DNA of 33,931 nucleotides from an uncultured Hungatella sp. (GTDB taxonomy: Bacteria > Bacillota > Clostridia > Lachnospirales > Lachnospiraceae), in the NCBI GenBank assembly GCA_910586845.1, contig CAJUJV010000043.1:1-33931 (forward strand), given 5' to 3'. Below, one piece after another: positions 8,030 through 14,428 of this stretch. Every line of letters begins with the position of its first letter. The first letter of the stretch is position 1. Made by a program: the position numbers and the translations under genes. The notes under the pieces were generated by a model. It did no database searches. It worked only from the letters and a program-made list of their open reading frames with translations, and was not told the origin of the DNA.

Positions 8030-8281
8030 ATGATAAATGGATTAGGCCAGCGGCTACAGCAACAGCGCATTTTACGAAATCTTTCACAGAAACAGGTTGC
8101 TTCCACTATCGGCGTGTCTGCTTCCGTCATATCAAACTATGAAAGCGGAGAGAGGACACCCAGCATTGAAAACCTCATATCGCTTGCACATTTATATCAC
8201 TGTTCCACTGATTACCTGCTAGGCATTGATAAAGCCGATACTGCCAAACTGCTTGATGTATCTATGCTGAACGATAAATAA
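8030..8281 (+). CDS. XRE-family (Cro/CI-type) transcriptional regulator
   Basis: This 83-aa protein is almost entirely an HTH_3 domain: LGQRLQQQRILRNLSQKQVA, then STIGVSASVISNYESGERTPS (recognition helix), then LISLAHLYHCSTDYLLGID. The family represses or activates promoters of mobile elements and of neighbouring genes. The ATG at 8030 has GGAGGT 6 nt upstream. It is the only plus-strand gene of the element and diverges from the LRR-like gene, so that intergenic region is the natural operator. A hairpin terminator follows at 8316-8359. It has no C-terminal peptidase domain, so it is not a LexA/CI-type self-cleaving repressor. Confidence 0.88.
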   Translation: MINGLGQRLQQQRILRNLSQKQVASTIGVSASVISNYESGERTPSIENLISLAHLYHCSTDYLLGIDKADTAKLLDVSMLNDK

Positions 8282-8315
8282 TACCAGTTTTTACAATCTT
8301 TTTTACTAAGTTTAC

Positions 8316-8359
8316 AGGAATGACAAGGCTGTATTTGTATGACACGCCCTGCCATTCCT
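8316..8359 (+). terminator. Terminator of the XRE gene
   Basis: AGGAATG (8316-8322) pairs with CATTCCT (8353-8359), extended by CA/TG across a one-base mismatch and followed by TTTTCT on the plus strand. Confidence 0.5.
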
Positions 8360-8390
8360 TTTCTATCACCGCCTTTTCAACTTGCTTATG

Positions 8391-8642
8391 TCAGAACCGC
8401 TCTTTTATCTCTGCCAGTATAGCCTGAATCTTTGTAATCTCCGTGTCATTGATCGCTGAAAGATCCTCCGCCAAAATACATACACTCGCTATCTCATATG
8501 TATATTCTTCTTTATAAAGCCGCTCCATACCCAGCCTTATGATTTCAAGAAGCCCTGTTGTGTTATGTAATTTTATCTCAATGGAATCAATCACATCTTC
8601 CAGCCTTCTCAATTCTTTATGAATGCTTTTCACTTCTTCCAT
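8391..8642 (-). CDS. Small hypothetical coiled-coil protein, 83 aa
   Basis: The ATG at 8642 is preceded by AGGAGG and gives MEEVKSIHKELRRLEDVIDS; a longer frame reaches 8711 but has no ribosome site. The protein is mostly alpha-helical with a charged coiled-coil-like first half. It ends with LSAINDTEITKIQAILAEIK. No catalytic motif is seen and I do not recognise a family. Its promoter is the best of the element's set: TTGCAA (8700-8705), a 17-nt spacer and TACAAT (8677-8682). Confidence 0.6.
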   Translation of the reverse strand: MEEVKSIHKELRRLEDVIDSIEIKLHNTTGLLEIIRLGMERLYKEEYTYEIASVCILAEDLSAINDTEITKIQAILAEIKERF

Positions 8643-8676
8643 ACCGCTCAACCTCCTTTCTCCATAATGGGTGGGG

Positions 8677-8705
8677 ATTGTAACGCTGTGTAACTGTAAT
8701 TGCAA
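8677..8705 (-). promoter_or_regulatory. Promoter of the 83-aa coiled-coil gene
   Basis: TTGCAA at 8700-8705, exactly 17 nt, TACAAT at 8677-8682, in the GCGTTACAAT context shared within the element. Confidence 0.65.
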
Positions 8706-8883
8706 GCACATTCTCTATAAATCATCTCATTTCTATATGTCCCTCATGGCTATTCTTTTGTACCTTTATACCATTTCAGTTTCCTTCCAAATTCACTCAC
8801 TTTCGGGAGTGCCCATGTGTATCTACAAACTACGTCAACTTTTATGCTTGACATATATTTCTGAAAAGCCTGAAAAAATAAAC

Positions 8884-8932
8884 GCAACGGAAAGGACAAA
8901 AAACACCTGCTTATCCTTGTCCTCACCGTTGC
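8884..8932 (-). terminator. Strong terminator after the serine resolvase
   Basis: GCAACGG (8884-8890) pairs with CCGTTGC (8926-8932), and the inner GGACAA pairs with TTGTCC. On the minus strand the stem is followed by GTTTATTTTTTC. It lies about 50 nt past the stop at 8982. The remainder of 8706-8981 holds nothing else I can support. Confidence 0.7.
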
Positions 8933-8981
8933 CCTGCATACTCATACTGTGTTTATATCTAAATTCTTTATGTATAGCGGC

Positions 8982-9563
8982 CTAAAAATCTATTGGCTTA
9001 CTATCTTCCTCATGCTCTGCTACTCTCCTGTAAAATGTACTCCGGCTTATATTTAGTTGCTCACTGGCAAAAGTAGCCGTTATCTTTCCCTTTTTCCATT
9101 GATGATAAATTTCATCAAATGTATCTAATCGTTTTTCTGGTCGTCCTTTATATTTCCCTTTCTCTTTCGCAATCTCAATACCCTCCCTCTGCCGTTGCCT
9201 TATGTATTCTCTCTCTAACTCTGCGACTGCTCCAAATATCGTAAGCATGAACTTACCAGCCGGAGTGTCCGTGTCAATACTCTCTTTCTGGCTGATAAAC
9301 TGCACTTGCTTACTATTTAATTCCTCTGTCAATTCCAATAAATCTTTTGTATTCCTTGCAAATCGTGAAATGCTCTCCACGATTACAGAATCACCCTCAC
9401 GCACATAGTCCATCATCTTCTGTAGGGCGGGGCGGTCTGTATTTTTACCGCTCATTCTGTCAATGTACACTTTATCTACTCCCAGTGTTTTCATTATTTC
9501 CTCTTGACGTGCTGTATTCTGCTCATTTGTGCTTACTCTGATATAACCAATCTTTTCGCCCAT
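8982..9563 (-). CDS. Small serine recombinase (resolvase/invertase family)
   Basis: This 193-aa enzyme belongs to the small serine recombinases, which cut and rejoin DNA at a short dimer site through a 5' phosphoserine link. The N-terminal catalytic domain has GYIRVSTNEQN with the nucleophile Ser, SGKNTDRPALQKM, ESISRFARNTKDL and ELEREYIRQRQREGI. The C-terminal HTH follows (TATFASEQLNISRSTFYRR). The length is typical for resolvases. Inverted repeats about 65-175 nt upstream (9627-9739) may be its res site. It may resolve element dimers or invert DNA. It appears intact, unlike the integrase. Confidence 0.93.
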   Translation of the reverse strand: MGEKIGYIRVSTNEQNTARQEEIMKTLGVDKVYIDRMSGKNTDRPALQKMMDYVREGDSVIVESISRFARNTKDLLELTEELNSKQVQFISQKESIDTDTPAGKFMLTIFGAVAELEREYIRQRQREGIEIAKEKGKYKGRPEKRLDTFDEIYHQWKKGKITATFASEQLNISRSTFYRRVAEHEEDSKPIDF

Positions 9564-9626
9564 ACCCTTATGTTTGCTCCTTTCTCAACTAAACTGACAA
9601 GTGCCATATCCAAAAATTTCTACCAT

Positions 9627-9739
9627 TTCAAAAAGTGTCCCATAAGCCTATACCCTACTTATGCGAAACAATCATACACTTTTCGCACATGAAAACTGTT
9701 CCAATAGAGCGGTTTTTTAATTTTGAGACACTTTTTGAA
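9627..9739. repeat. Perfect 13-bp inverted repeats upstream of the resolvase (possible res site)
   Basis: TTCAAAAAGTGTC (9627-9639) and GACACTTTTTGAA (9727-9739) are perfect inverted copies. A smaller inverted pair, TGCGAAA/TTTCGCA (9662-9668 / 9681-9687), lies between them. Resolvase genes commonly lie next to res sites made of several inverted subsites, so this is a natural candidate. Confidence 0.5.
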
Positions 9740-9801
9740 GCATATCTCATTTAACCCAATCCTCATTTCAGAGCAAATTTACAGGCACACTTTCGCAAAA
9801 T

Positions 9802-9853
9802 AAAATGCCGGGATATTTCCCATATACTGCATATGGCTTTCTCCCGACATTTT
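9802..9853 (-). terminator. Terminator of the SprT-like gene
   Basis: AAAATGCCGGGA (9802-9813) and TCCCGACATTTT (9842-9853) form a 12-bp stem with one mismatch. On the minus strand it is followed by ATTTTG and lies 27 nt past the restored stop of the SprT-like gene at 9880. Confidence 0.6.
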
Positions 9854-9879
9854 CTATTCTTGTGAGTGTACCCACAAAA

Positions 9880-10544
9880 TCACTTTTCCACCTTTACATA
9901 TTGCTCATTACAATCTATACAAAGTACACGAATATCTTTCGTTGCCCGAAAACTATTCCCACAGCAGGGCACTGGTATTTCCGTGTACTCGTTTTCCTTT
10001 TCCCTGTCCGTCCTTCCGTTCCGTCTGTACCGTTTTTCCCATTACTGCCGCCGGAAATACCGCCTATGCCCGCAATCCCCATAATGCCGTCACGGTTTAT
10101 ATTCATAGGTTTTTCTATTCCATTGCTTTGTAATACCTCTATAAACTCCTGTGACGGCTCTGTTACCGAATAGCCTATATACTTTGCGTAACTGATTATC
10201 AATCCTCTTGCCTCTGCTTCCCTCTTGAAATTCTTGTTATGATAACGTCCGCTCTGGCTTGTGTCTGCTATATTATTTATCTGACAGTAGAAATGAATTA
10301 ACTCATGCTGTAAGGTCGCCATGACGTTCTCTATATTTCTGTCCAAATGCTCTGCGCTTATATTAATCTCGTTCAAATGGTTTTCCTCTGCTTTCCATAC
10401 CTTACCTACTGTAAAATGTCCGTATGTCCTCGGACTGCTCATAATGGTTATCACAACTGGCGGCAACGCATTGTCAAAATAAACTTCATTGAGAACCTCA
10501 AAGCCATACTCCAATACTTCCTGCATATTCTTCAACATATCCAT
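9880..10544 (-). pseudogene. SprT-like zinc metallopeptidase gene with a frameshift in the C-terminal zinc ribbon
   Basis: The first 150 residues form an SprT-like domain. Its HELIH metal-binding/catalytic motif (ATLQHELIHFYCQI) and a later HNKNFKREAEARGL match the family, to which eukaryotic Spartan also belongs. A Gly/Ser/Thr-rich linker follows, then the start of a zinc ribbon (KYQCP). The frame then runs to an early stop at 9915. Shifting by one base at about 9955-9962 restores CGNSFRATKDIRVLCIDCNE and a stop at 9880, giving both cysteine pairs. The full span is 665 nt, one short of a multiple of three, so one base was probably lost. The catalytic domain is intact. SprT-like genes are common in Clostridial integrative elements; their role there is unclear. 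Confidence 0.8.
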
Positions 10545-10578
10545 GAACCTCCATATATTTCATTTTTTATTTTTCTTC

Positions 10579-10584
10579 ATTCTA
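10579..10584 (-). promoter_or_regulatory. -10 element (TAGAAT in GCGTTAGAAT) of the SprT-like gene
   Basis: TAGAAT reads leftward within the shared GCGTTANNAT core. An inverted repeat TAACGCC/GGCGTTA (10583-10589 / 10609-10615) overlaps it and could be an operator. A weak CAGACA lies about 18 nt upstream. Confidence 0.45.
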
Positions 10585-10659
10585 ACGCCGTGTACTATGC
10601 TTGTCTGTGGCGTTAATGTACGGTTTTATGACTTATTTTTTATGCGGTATGCAAGAAAA

Positions 10660-10693
10660 AATCAGTACTGCCCGTTGATTGACAGTACTGATT
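10660..10693 (-). terminator. Terminator of the integrase gene
   Basis: AATCAGTACTG (10660-10670) and CAGTACTGATT (10683-10693) form a perfect 11-bp stem followed on the minus strand by TTTTTTC, 24 nt after the integrase stop. Confidence 0.8.
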
Positions 10694-10716
10694 CCCTTAG
10701 CCGTATCAAGCTATAT

Positions 10717-12023
10717 TTATTCATTATCCTGCTTTAAAAAGAGTTCTTCCAGTTCCTCTTCTTTAAAGATAAACTTTCTCCCTTTTTTCTTACGGCGTTC
10801 CTTTTCCGCCGCTGATACCACCAAATGCCCTGAACCGTTTACTTTAAGCACACTCCCCTCACGGTTGATCGGCTGGCGCAATGCCTTGTCCCAATCAATC
10901 TTAATATGGGTATCAAAATACTCTATGATGTCCCCCCGTTCAGGACATCTGTCGTTCCAATACTCCCTTGTGGTAGTATTATCCATATCTGGCACCACCA
11001 CCTTGTGCCCCATGTTATAGGAAACCTGCCACTGTATGATATACTTTGACAGGTTGCTGTGAGTATGCCGAAGGTCATGATACCTCACCAGCGGTATCGG
11101 CTCAAGCCCGGCTTTTACCATGCGCTTATTCCGTCTCACCTGATACTCTTTCCACTTCCTGCCCATCTTCTGACTATTGAGCGGCCTGTTATCAATGATA
11201 TTGATAAGCGGCACATACACATTTTCTCCACTGTCAACCGTTCTTCCAACAATGCCGTAGATTTCACGCCTCTGCTCCATGGCATACTCCACAATCTTTT
11301 TCAGGCATTCCGGCACGGCTGAAATCCTTACCTTATCGCCCTTTGGAAGTTTTTCCACATCCTCCGAGCCTCAATGTTTTCCGTGACACCATACTTTTTA
11401 GAGTCCACCATAAACTGCCACAACTTTTTCAGGGCGCATTTATGCTTTCCCAATGTGTTCACAGAAATGCCCTCTTTTTTGCTGACACTTCCGTCTTTAT
11501 TCTTCTTTGCTGTTGACCTGCTTCCACGCTCCAACTGCCACTGGAAATAGTCCTCAATATCCAGCTTCGTGATATCCTTCGGCTGTCTATTGACAAAATA
11601 ATCACACATATGCCTGAAATAATTCTTGTGGTGGTCTTTTGCACTCTGCGTACTGTCCTTCCACTCCGCTGACTGCATGTAATCCTCCACCATCTTGTCA
11701 AAATATACTTTTGATGGTGCTTTCGCTACCGTACCTAATCTTATTTCCTCTGCCTGCCTGCGAAGCGCTTTTGCCTCCTTAAGTGTGTCTACACGCTTTA
11801 AGGACTTATCCTGCTTATATTCCAGTTTCCCGGTTTTCTTGTTTATCTTCTATTTTCTCCCATAATCAAGGAATACCAAAAAGCCGCCCAGTCCGCCGAC
11901 TACTTCTTTAATGCCCTCATGCTTCGTATCTATGTACGAATATTTCCCTGTCCGGCGAACTTCCTGTCCCTTTACCATGTTATCTTCTGTCTGAACTGTA
12001 TTCATCAACTTTACTACTGCCAT
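10717..12023 (-). pseudogene. int: Tyrosine integrase of the element, broken by a stop codon and a frameshift
   Basis: The ATG at 12023 has AGGAGG 9 nt upstream. Read continuously the gene encodes an N-terminal arm-binding part (MAVVKLMNTVQTED...), a SAM-like core-binding domain (VEDYMQSAEWKDSTQSAK...), and a catalytic domain with HDLRHTH, GHK and the tyrosine in TTTREYW. Two lesions are visible: an in-frame TAG at 11850-11852 (after FLDYGRK), and a frame change near 11365, where one frame continues as RRMWKNFQ and the real one as EDVEKLPKGDKVR. The span (1307 nt) is one base short of a multiple of three. I also cannot find the TGxRxxE box that carries the first catalytic Arg, so an internal deletion is possible. 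Fragments at 11328-11693 and 10717-11358 might be expressed but should be inactive. Confidence 0.82.
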
Positions 12024-12067
12024 AATTCTTATCCTCCTAAAAATTTAATGTTTACTGATTTTCCGTT

Positions 12068-12094
12068 ACAGGCTGACTAAACCAGCCAGCCTGT
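12068..12094. repeat. Inverted repeat between xis and int
   Basis: ACAGGCTG (12068-12075) and CAGCCTGT (12087-12094) form a stem in the 95-nt gap between the two genes. There is no U-tract, so it may be a processing or regulatory hairpin and not a terminator. Confidence 0.35.
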
Positions 12095-12118
12095 ATGTAA
12101 CTATTTCATAAATGTCAT

Positions 12119-12328
12119 TTACATGCTCCCCCTTTCTACTCCATTGCCGCCCAAACTCTCATACCATGCGCAAAAGCTGTTATACGGCACAACATAACGG
12201 CTGTTGATTCTCAACACAGTAAACGGACAATCCGCACCCTGCATATACTCATATGCCAGTGACTTACTGATGTTCAAAATCTCTGCCACCTCGCCTACCT
12301 TTAAAAACTTGATTCCTTCAGCATCCAT
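12119..12328 (-). CDS. xis: Excisionase-type HTH protein
   Basis: This 69-aa protein has the winged-helix excisionase/MerR-like fold (HTH_17): FLKVGEVAEILNISKSLAYE forms the helix-turn-helix, then YVVPYNSFCAWYES closes the domain. Such proteins bend DNA at the att arms and steer the integrase toward excision. The ATG at 12328 is preceded by an AGGAGG site. It lies directly upstream of int in the same orientation, the normal xis-int order of Tn916-like and related Clostridial elements. It looks intact although its partner integrase is broken. Confidence 0.85.
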   Translation of the reverse strand: MDAEGIKFLKVGEVAEILNISKSLAYEYMQGADCPFTVLRINSRYVVPYNSFCAWYESLGGNGVERGSM

Positions 12329-12343
12329 AAATAAACCTCCTAT

Positions 12344-12481
12344 TTAAAAATTTACTTGAAATACTGAAATGCCTGGAATCACGCCCGAAACACTCTTAGC
12401 GCATACCGTTACCTTAAAAAATTTTTTAAATTTCTCCATAAAAATTGAAATTCTCTTTTCCTTCTCCACCCCCATATCCAT
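12344..12481 (-). CDS. Possible 45-aa leader peptide upstream of xis
   Basis: The ATG at 12481 has AGGGG 5 nt upstream and opens a frame MDMGVEKEKRISIFMEKFKK that ends 1 nt before the AGGAGG of xis. The middle is basic and amphipathic. Position and ribosome site suggest a translated leader coupled to xis, but nothing in the sequence proves it. Confidence 0.3.
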   Translation of the reverse strand: MDMGVEKEKRISIFMEKFKKFFKVTVCAKSVSGVIPGISVFQVNF

Positions 12482-12589
12482 ATAATCCCCTGATACGGGA
12501 CTTCATAATTTCCTAATGCAAACCCCGAAAACCCAGTGTTTATGCGGCTTTCAGCGGTTAGCAGACCTAATTTTCAGCTAACAAAAAGA

Positions 12590-12609
12590 TAATCCATGCT
12601 AATCCATGG
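12590..12609 (+). repeat. Tandem 10-bp repeats near the right end
   Basis: TAATCCATGC and TAATCCATGG stand in direct tandem. Close by, GTTAGC (12557-12562) and GCTAAC (12577-12582) are inverted. These may be binding sites for Xis or another accessory protein. Confidence 0.35.
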
Positions 12610-12638
12610 CAAAATGTGTAAGGGAATTTTAAAGATAT

Positions 12639-12662
12639 GGCACAGCCTTTCCTGTGCCTTTT
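12639..12662 (+). terminator. Hairpin with T-tract near the right end
   Basis: GGCACAG (12639-12645) and CTGTGCC (12652-12658) form a stem with a 6-nt loop, followed by TTTT on the plus strand. It may insulate the element from plus-strand transcription. Confidence 0.45.
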
Positions 12663-12672
12663 GACAAGCCGA

Positions 12673-12700
12673 GGCTGGTTGAAACCAACGTCAACCAGCC
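12673..12700. repeat. 10-bp inverted repeat near the right end
   Basis: GGCTGGTTGA (12673-12682) and TCAACCAGCC (12691-12700) are perfect inverted copies with an 8-nt loop, between xis and the arm-type repeats. No gene lies in 12482-12866; this stretch holds only these repeats and hairpins. Confidence 0.5.
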
Positions 12701-12777
12701 CCGGTTAAAACCTGCTATGAAATTTGTAAGAAATGTATGAAAATAATGGAATTTATGCCCCATAAAAACCGTATTTT

Positions 12778-12799
12778 TGGTAGTAACTTGGTAGTAACC
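12778..12799 (+). repeat. Right-end arm-type repeats (TGGTAGTAAC x2)
   Basis: TGGTAGTAACT (12778-12788) and TGGTAGTAACC (12789-12799) are tandem with an 11-bp period, mirroring the pair at 1807-1828. They probably bind the N-terminal domain of the integrase. Confidence 0.6.
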
Positions 12800-12866
12800 G
12801 CCTTATCCAGCGTACCCCTAAAACCCCGGAAACGCCCATAAATACTGGCTTTTACGCATATTGCTT

Positions 12867-13544
12867 TTAATCGTTCACCTCGAACTTGTACCCCATTCCC
12901 CAGATGGTCTTGATATAATCGCCTCTTGCCCCCATTTTGTTTCGCAGCTTCTTCACATGGGTGTCAATGGTTCTGGCATCTCCGAAATAATCGTAGTTCC
13001 ATACGTTGTTCAGGATCTTCTCCCTGGACAGGGCGATGCCCTGATTCTCCACAAAATAGGTCAGAAGCTCAAACTCCTTGTAACTCAGGTCCACAGGCGT
13101 CCCGTCGATGGTAACCTGATGAGCCGCCTTGTTGATCTGGATCCCGCCTACCCGGATGACGTCGCTGGCTGCCGCATTGCTCCTTCTCAAAATCGCTTCC
13201 ACTCTGGCCACCAGGATCTTGGGACTGAACGGCTTTGAGATATACTCATCCACCCCCAGATCGAACCCCTGAAGTTCATCCTGTTCCTCGCCTCTGGCAG
13301 TGAGCATGATGATGGGAACCTGGGAATACTTGCGGATGGACCTGCATACCTCCCAGCCATCCATCCTGGGCATCATCACATCCAGGATAATCAGCGCAAT
13401 ATCCTTCTGGGAGAAAAAGAGATCCACCGCCTCTTCTCCGTCCCCTGCTTCTATGACCTGAAACCCTTTTATCATCAGGAAATCTTTTACCAGTTTTCTC
13501 ATTCTGGCTTCATCATCCACCACCAGCACTTTTAAGTTATCCAT
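12867..13544 (-). CDS. OmpR/PhoB-family response regulator with an element-supplied C-terminal tail
   Basis: The 225-aa regulator has a receiver domain (VVDDEARM acidic pocket, phospho-acceptor Asp55 in LIILDVMMPRMDG, Lys104 in YISKPFSP) and a winged-helix effector domain (about 130-222) with the usual DTHVKKLRNK and IWGMGYKFE. It is the natural partner of the kinase at 110-1639. The element integrated at the GMGYKF codons. The present tail EVND therefore comes from the element, while the old tail (YKFDAAEQPR) is stranded at 1645-1686. The domain is complete, so the protein should still work. An AGGAGG site precedes the ATG. Confidence 0.95.
   Translation of the reverse strand: MDNLKVLVVDDEARMRKLVKDFLMIKGFQVIEAGDGEEAVDLFFSQKDIALIILDVMMPRMDGWEVCRSIRKYSQVPIIMLTARGEEQDELQGFDLGVDEYISKPFSPKILVARVEAILRRSNAAASDVIRVGGIQINKAAHQVTIDGTPVDLSYKEFELLTYFVENQGIALSREKILNNVWNYDYFGDARTIDTHVKKLRNKMGARGDYIKTIWGMGYKFEVND
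12880..12899. repeat. Right attachment site (imperfect 20-bp repeat of 1667-1686)
   Basis: It matches the left site at 15 of 20 positions, and most differences fall at third codon positions of the regulator frame. The element therefore carries a synonymous-like copy of the target that restores the gene end. Confidence 0.75.
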
Positions 13545-13576
13545 GGCAAAACCTCCTTATAGTCTGTATTAAGGCC

Positions 13577-13605
13577 ATTTTAGCAGATTCTGATTCAGAT
13601 TGCCA
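13577..13605 (-). promoter_or_regulatory. Promoter of the response regulator
   Basis: On the minus strand TGGCAA (13600-13605), a 17-nt spacer and TAAAAT (13577-13582). It is followed by AGGAGG and the regulator ATG. Confidence 0.55.
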
Positions 13606-13606
13606 C

Positions 13607-13627
13607 GATTTCACAGAGATTTCACAG
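13607..13627 (-). promoter_or_regulatory. Direct-repeat operator just upstream of the -35 box
   Basis: GATTTCACAG occurs at 13607-13616 and 13618-13627, an 11-bp period. OmpR/PhoB regulators bind direct repeats of about one helical turn, so this is a plausible autoregulatory box of the regulator it precedes. Confidence 0.55.
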
Positions 13628-13677
13628 TTGCCGCCGGGGCGGGCAGTTCGTCAATATGGTTCGGGCGGAAATATAAA

Positions 13678-13726
13678 AATGCTTTCCCGATTGTACAGAA
13701 TCCATCTGCACGCTCGAAAAAGCATT
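13678..13726 (-). terminator. Terminator after the RpiB-family gene
   Basis: AATGCTTT (13678-13685) and AAAGCATT (13719-13726) form the stem; on the minus strand it is followed by TTTATATTT. It separates the aspS/RpiB transcript from the regulator. Confidence 0.6.
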
Positions 13727-13749
13727 CTTATCTCAGTACCGCTCGTCAG

Positions 13750-14388
13750 TTATCCCAGCACGCCTCTCAGATACTCTGCAATCTCCGGCACCTGACAGTT
13801 CTCAAAGAAATACTCCTTAAATTTCCCGCCGCTGACCGCGGTTTTCAGGAAATCCTGATCGATCTCTTTCAGGATGGTCATCATATCTCTGTGAGTGATC
13901 TCCTTCACTCCATCCAGAATTTTTTTATTCCTCTGCTCCGGAACCACCCTCTCTTTGGGATATCCGCCGCCGCTCTCGCAGCCGAACAGCTTTTCAAAGA
14001 TATACTGGAGTCTCAGCTCCGCTCCCCATCCGAATCCTTTGGCAAAAGGAAGGGCCGCTGCGTTGCCGTCGTTGATCTGGGCAAACATATATCCGTCCTC
14101 TGCATCCACGATATGGCCGCAGAGAACTCCCGGAAATGCATTGCAGGCCAGCATGGCTCCCTCGCCTGTGCCGCATCCGGTTACTACATAATCCGCTGCT
14201 TTGGAATTGAGCAGAATGGCAGACAGAAGGCCGCACATCACATAGGTCAGCTGAGTCTCATCCTCTGCCGTATACATGCCGTAGTTGTAGACCCTGTGGC
14301 CCATGGGCTCCACGATCTTCTTCAGGTTCTCACAGATCATACTGTTTTTTGCCGCCTGACTGTTCTCGTTGATCAACGCAATTTTCAT
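13750..14388 (-). CDS. RpiB/LacAB-family sugar-phosphate isomerase
   Basis: The 212-aa protein resembles ribose-5-phosphate isomerase B and LacA/LacB, which interconvert aldose and ketose phosphates. Visible signs are the start MKIALINENSQAAKN and the phosphate-binding loop VVTGCGTGEGAML, with CNAFPGV following it as in the RpiB family. It is longer than classic RpiB (about 150 aa) by a C-terminal extension (EITHRDMMTILKEIDQDFLK), a form common in Clostridia. I chose the ATG at 14388 because AGGAG lies upstream. It follows aspS by 40 nt and probably shares its transcript. The exact substrate is not known. Confidence 0.85.
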   Translation of the reverse strand: MKIALINENSQAAKNSMICENLKKIVEPMGHRVYNYGMYTAEDETQLTYVMCGLLSAILLNSKAADYVVTGCGTGEGAMLACNAFPGVLCGHIVDAEDGYMFAQINDGNAAALPFAKGFGWGAELRLQYIFEKLFGCESGGGYPKERVVPEQRNKKILDGVKEITHRDMMTILKEIDQDFLKTAVSGGKFKEYFFENCQVPEIAEYLRGVLG

Positions 14389-14428
14389 GGTAAAGAACTC
14401 CTTTCCTGCTATGGTCATCTGGTTACAT

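Larger units (their letters stand above)
1673..12890. mobile_element. Degenerate integrated element (IME/ICE remnant) in the 3' end of a response-regulator gene
   Basis: About 11.2 kb of AT-rich DNA lies between imperfect att repeats, with paired 11-bp arm-type repeats near each end. The right end carries xis and a tyrosine-integrase gene. Further in are an SprT-like gene, a serine resolvase, an XRE regulator, small hypotheticals, a lipoprotein, and a DUF927-like/D12-methylase chimera. I see no relaxase, coupling protein or T4SS gene. The integrase has an in-frame stop and a frameshift, and other genes are also broken, so I infer a decayed element fixed in place. Its insertion splits the regulator (12867-13544) from its kinase (110-1639). 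The exact crossover base within the repeat is not determined. Confidence 0.85.

Noticed and set aside
1644..12882. Exact 9-bp direct repeat TTCACCTCG (1644-1652 and 12874-12882) as att core
   Set aside because: Using it would fuse regulator and kinase in one frame. The codon-aligned GMxYKF match at 1667-1686 / 12880-12899 explains both junctions better, so the 9-mer is taken as chance (both copies overlap GAGGTGA sequences).
1677..12886. Autonomous conjugative element (ICE)
   Set aside because: No relaxase, coupling ATPase, VirB4-like or other transfer gene is recognisable within the interval.
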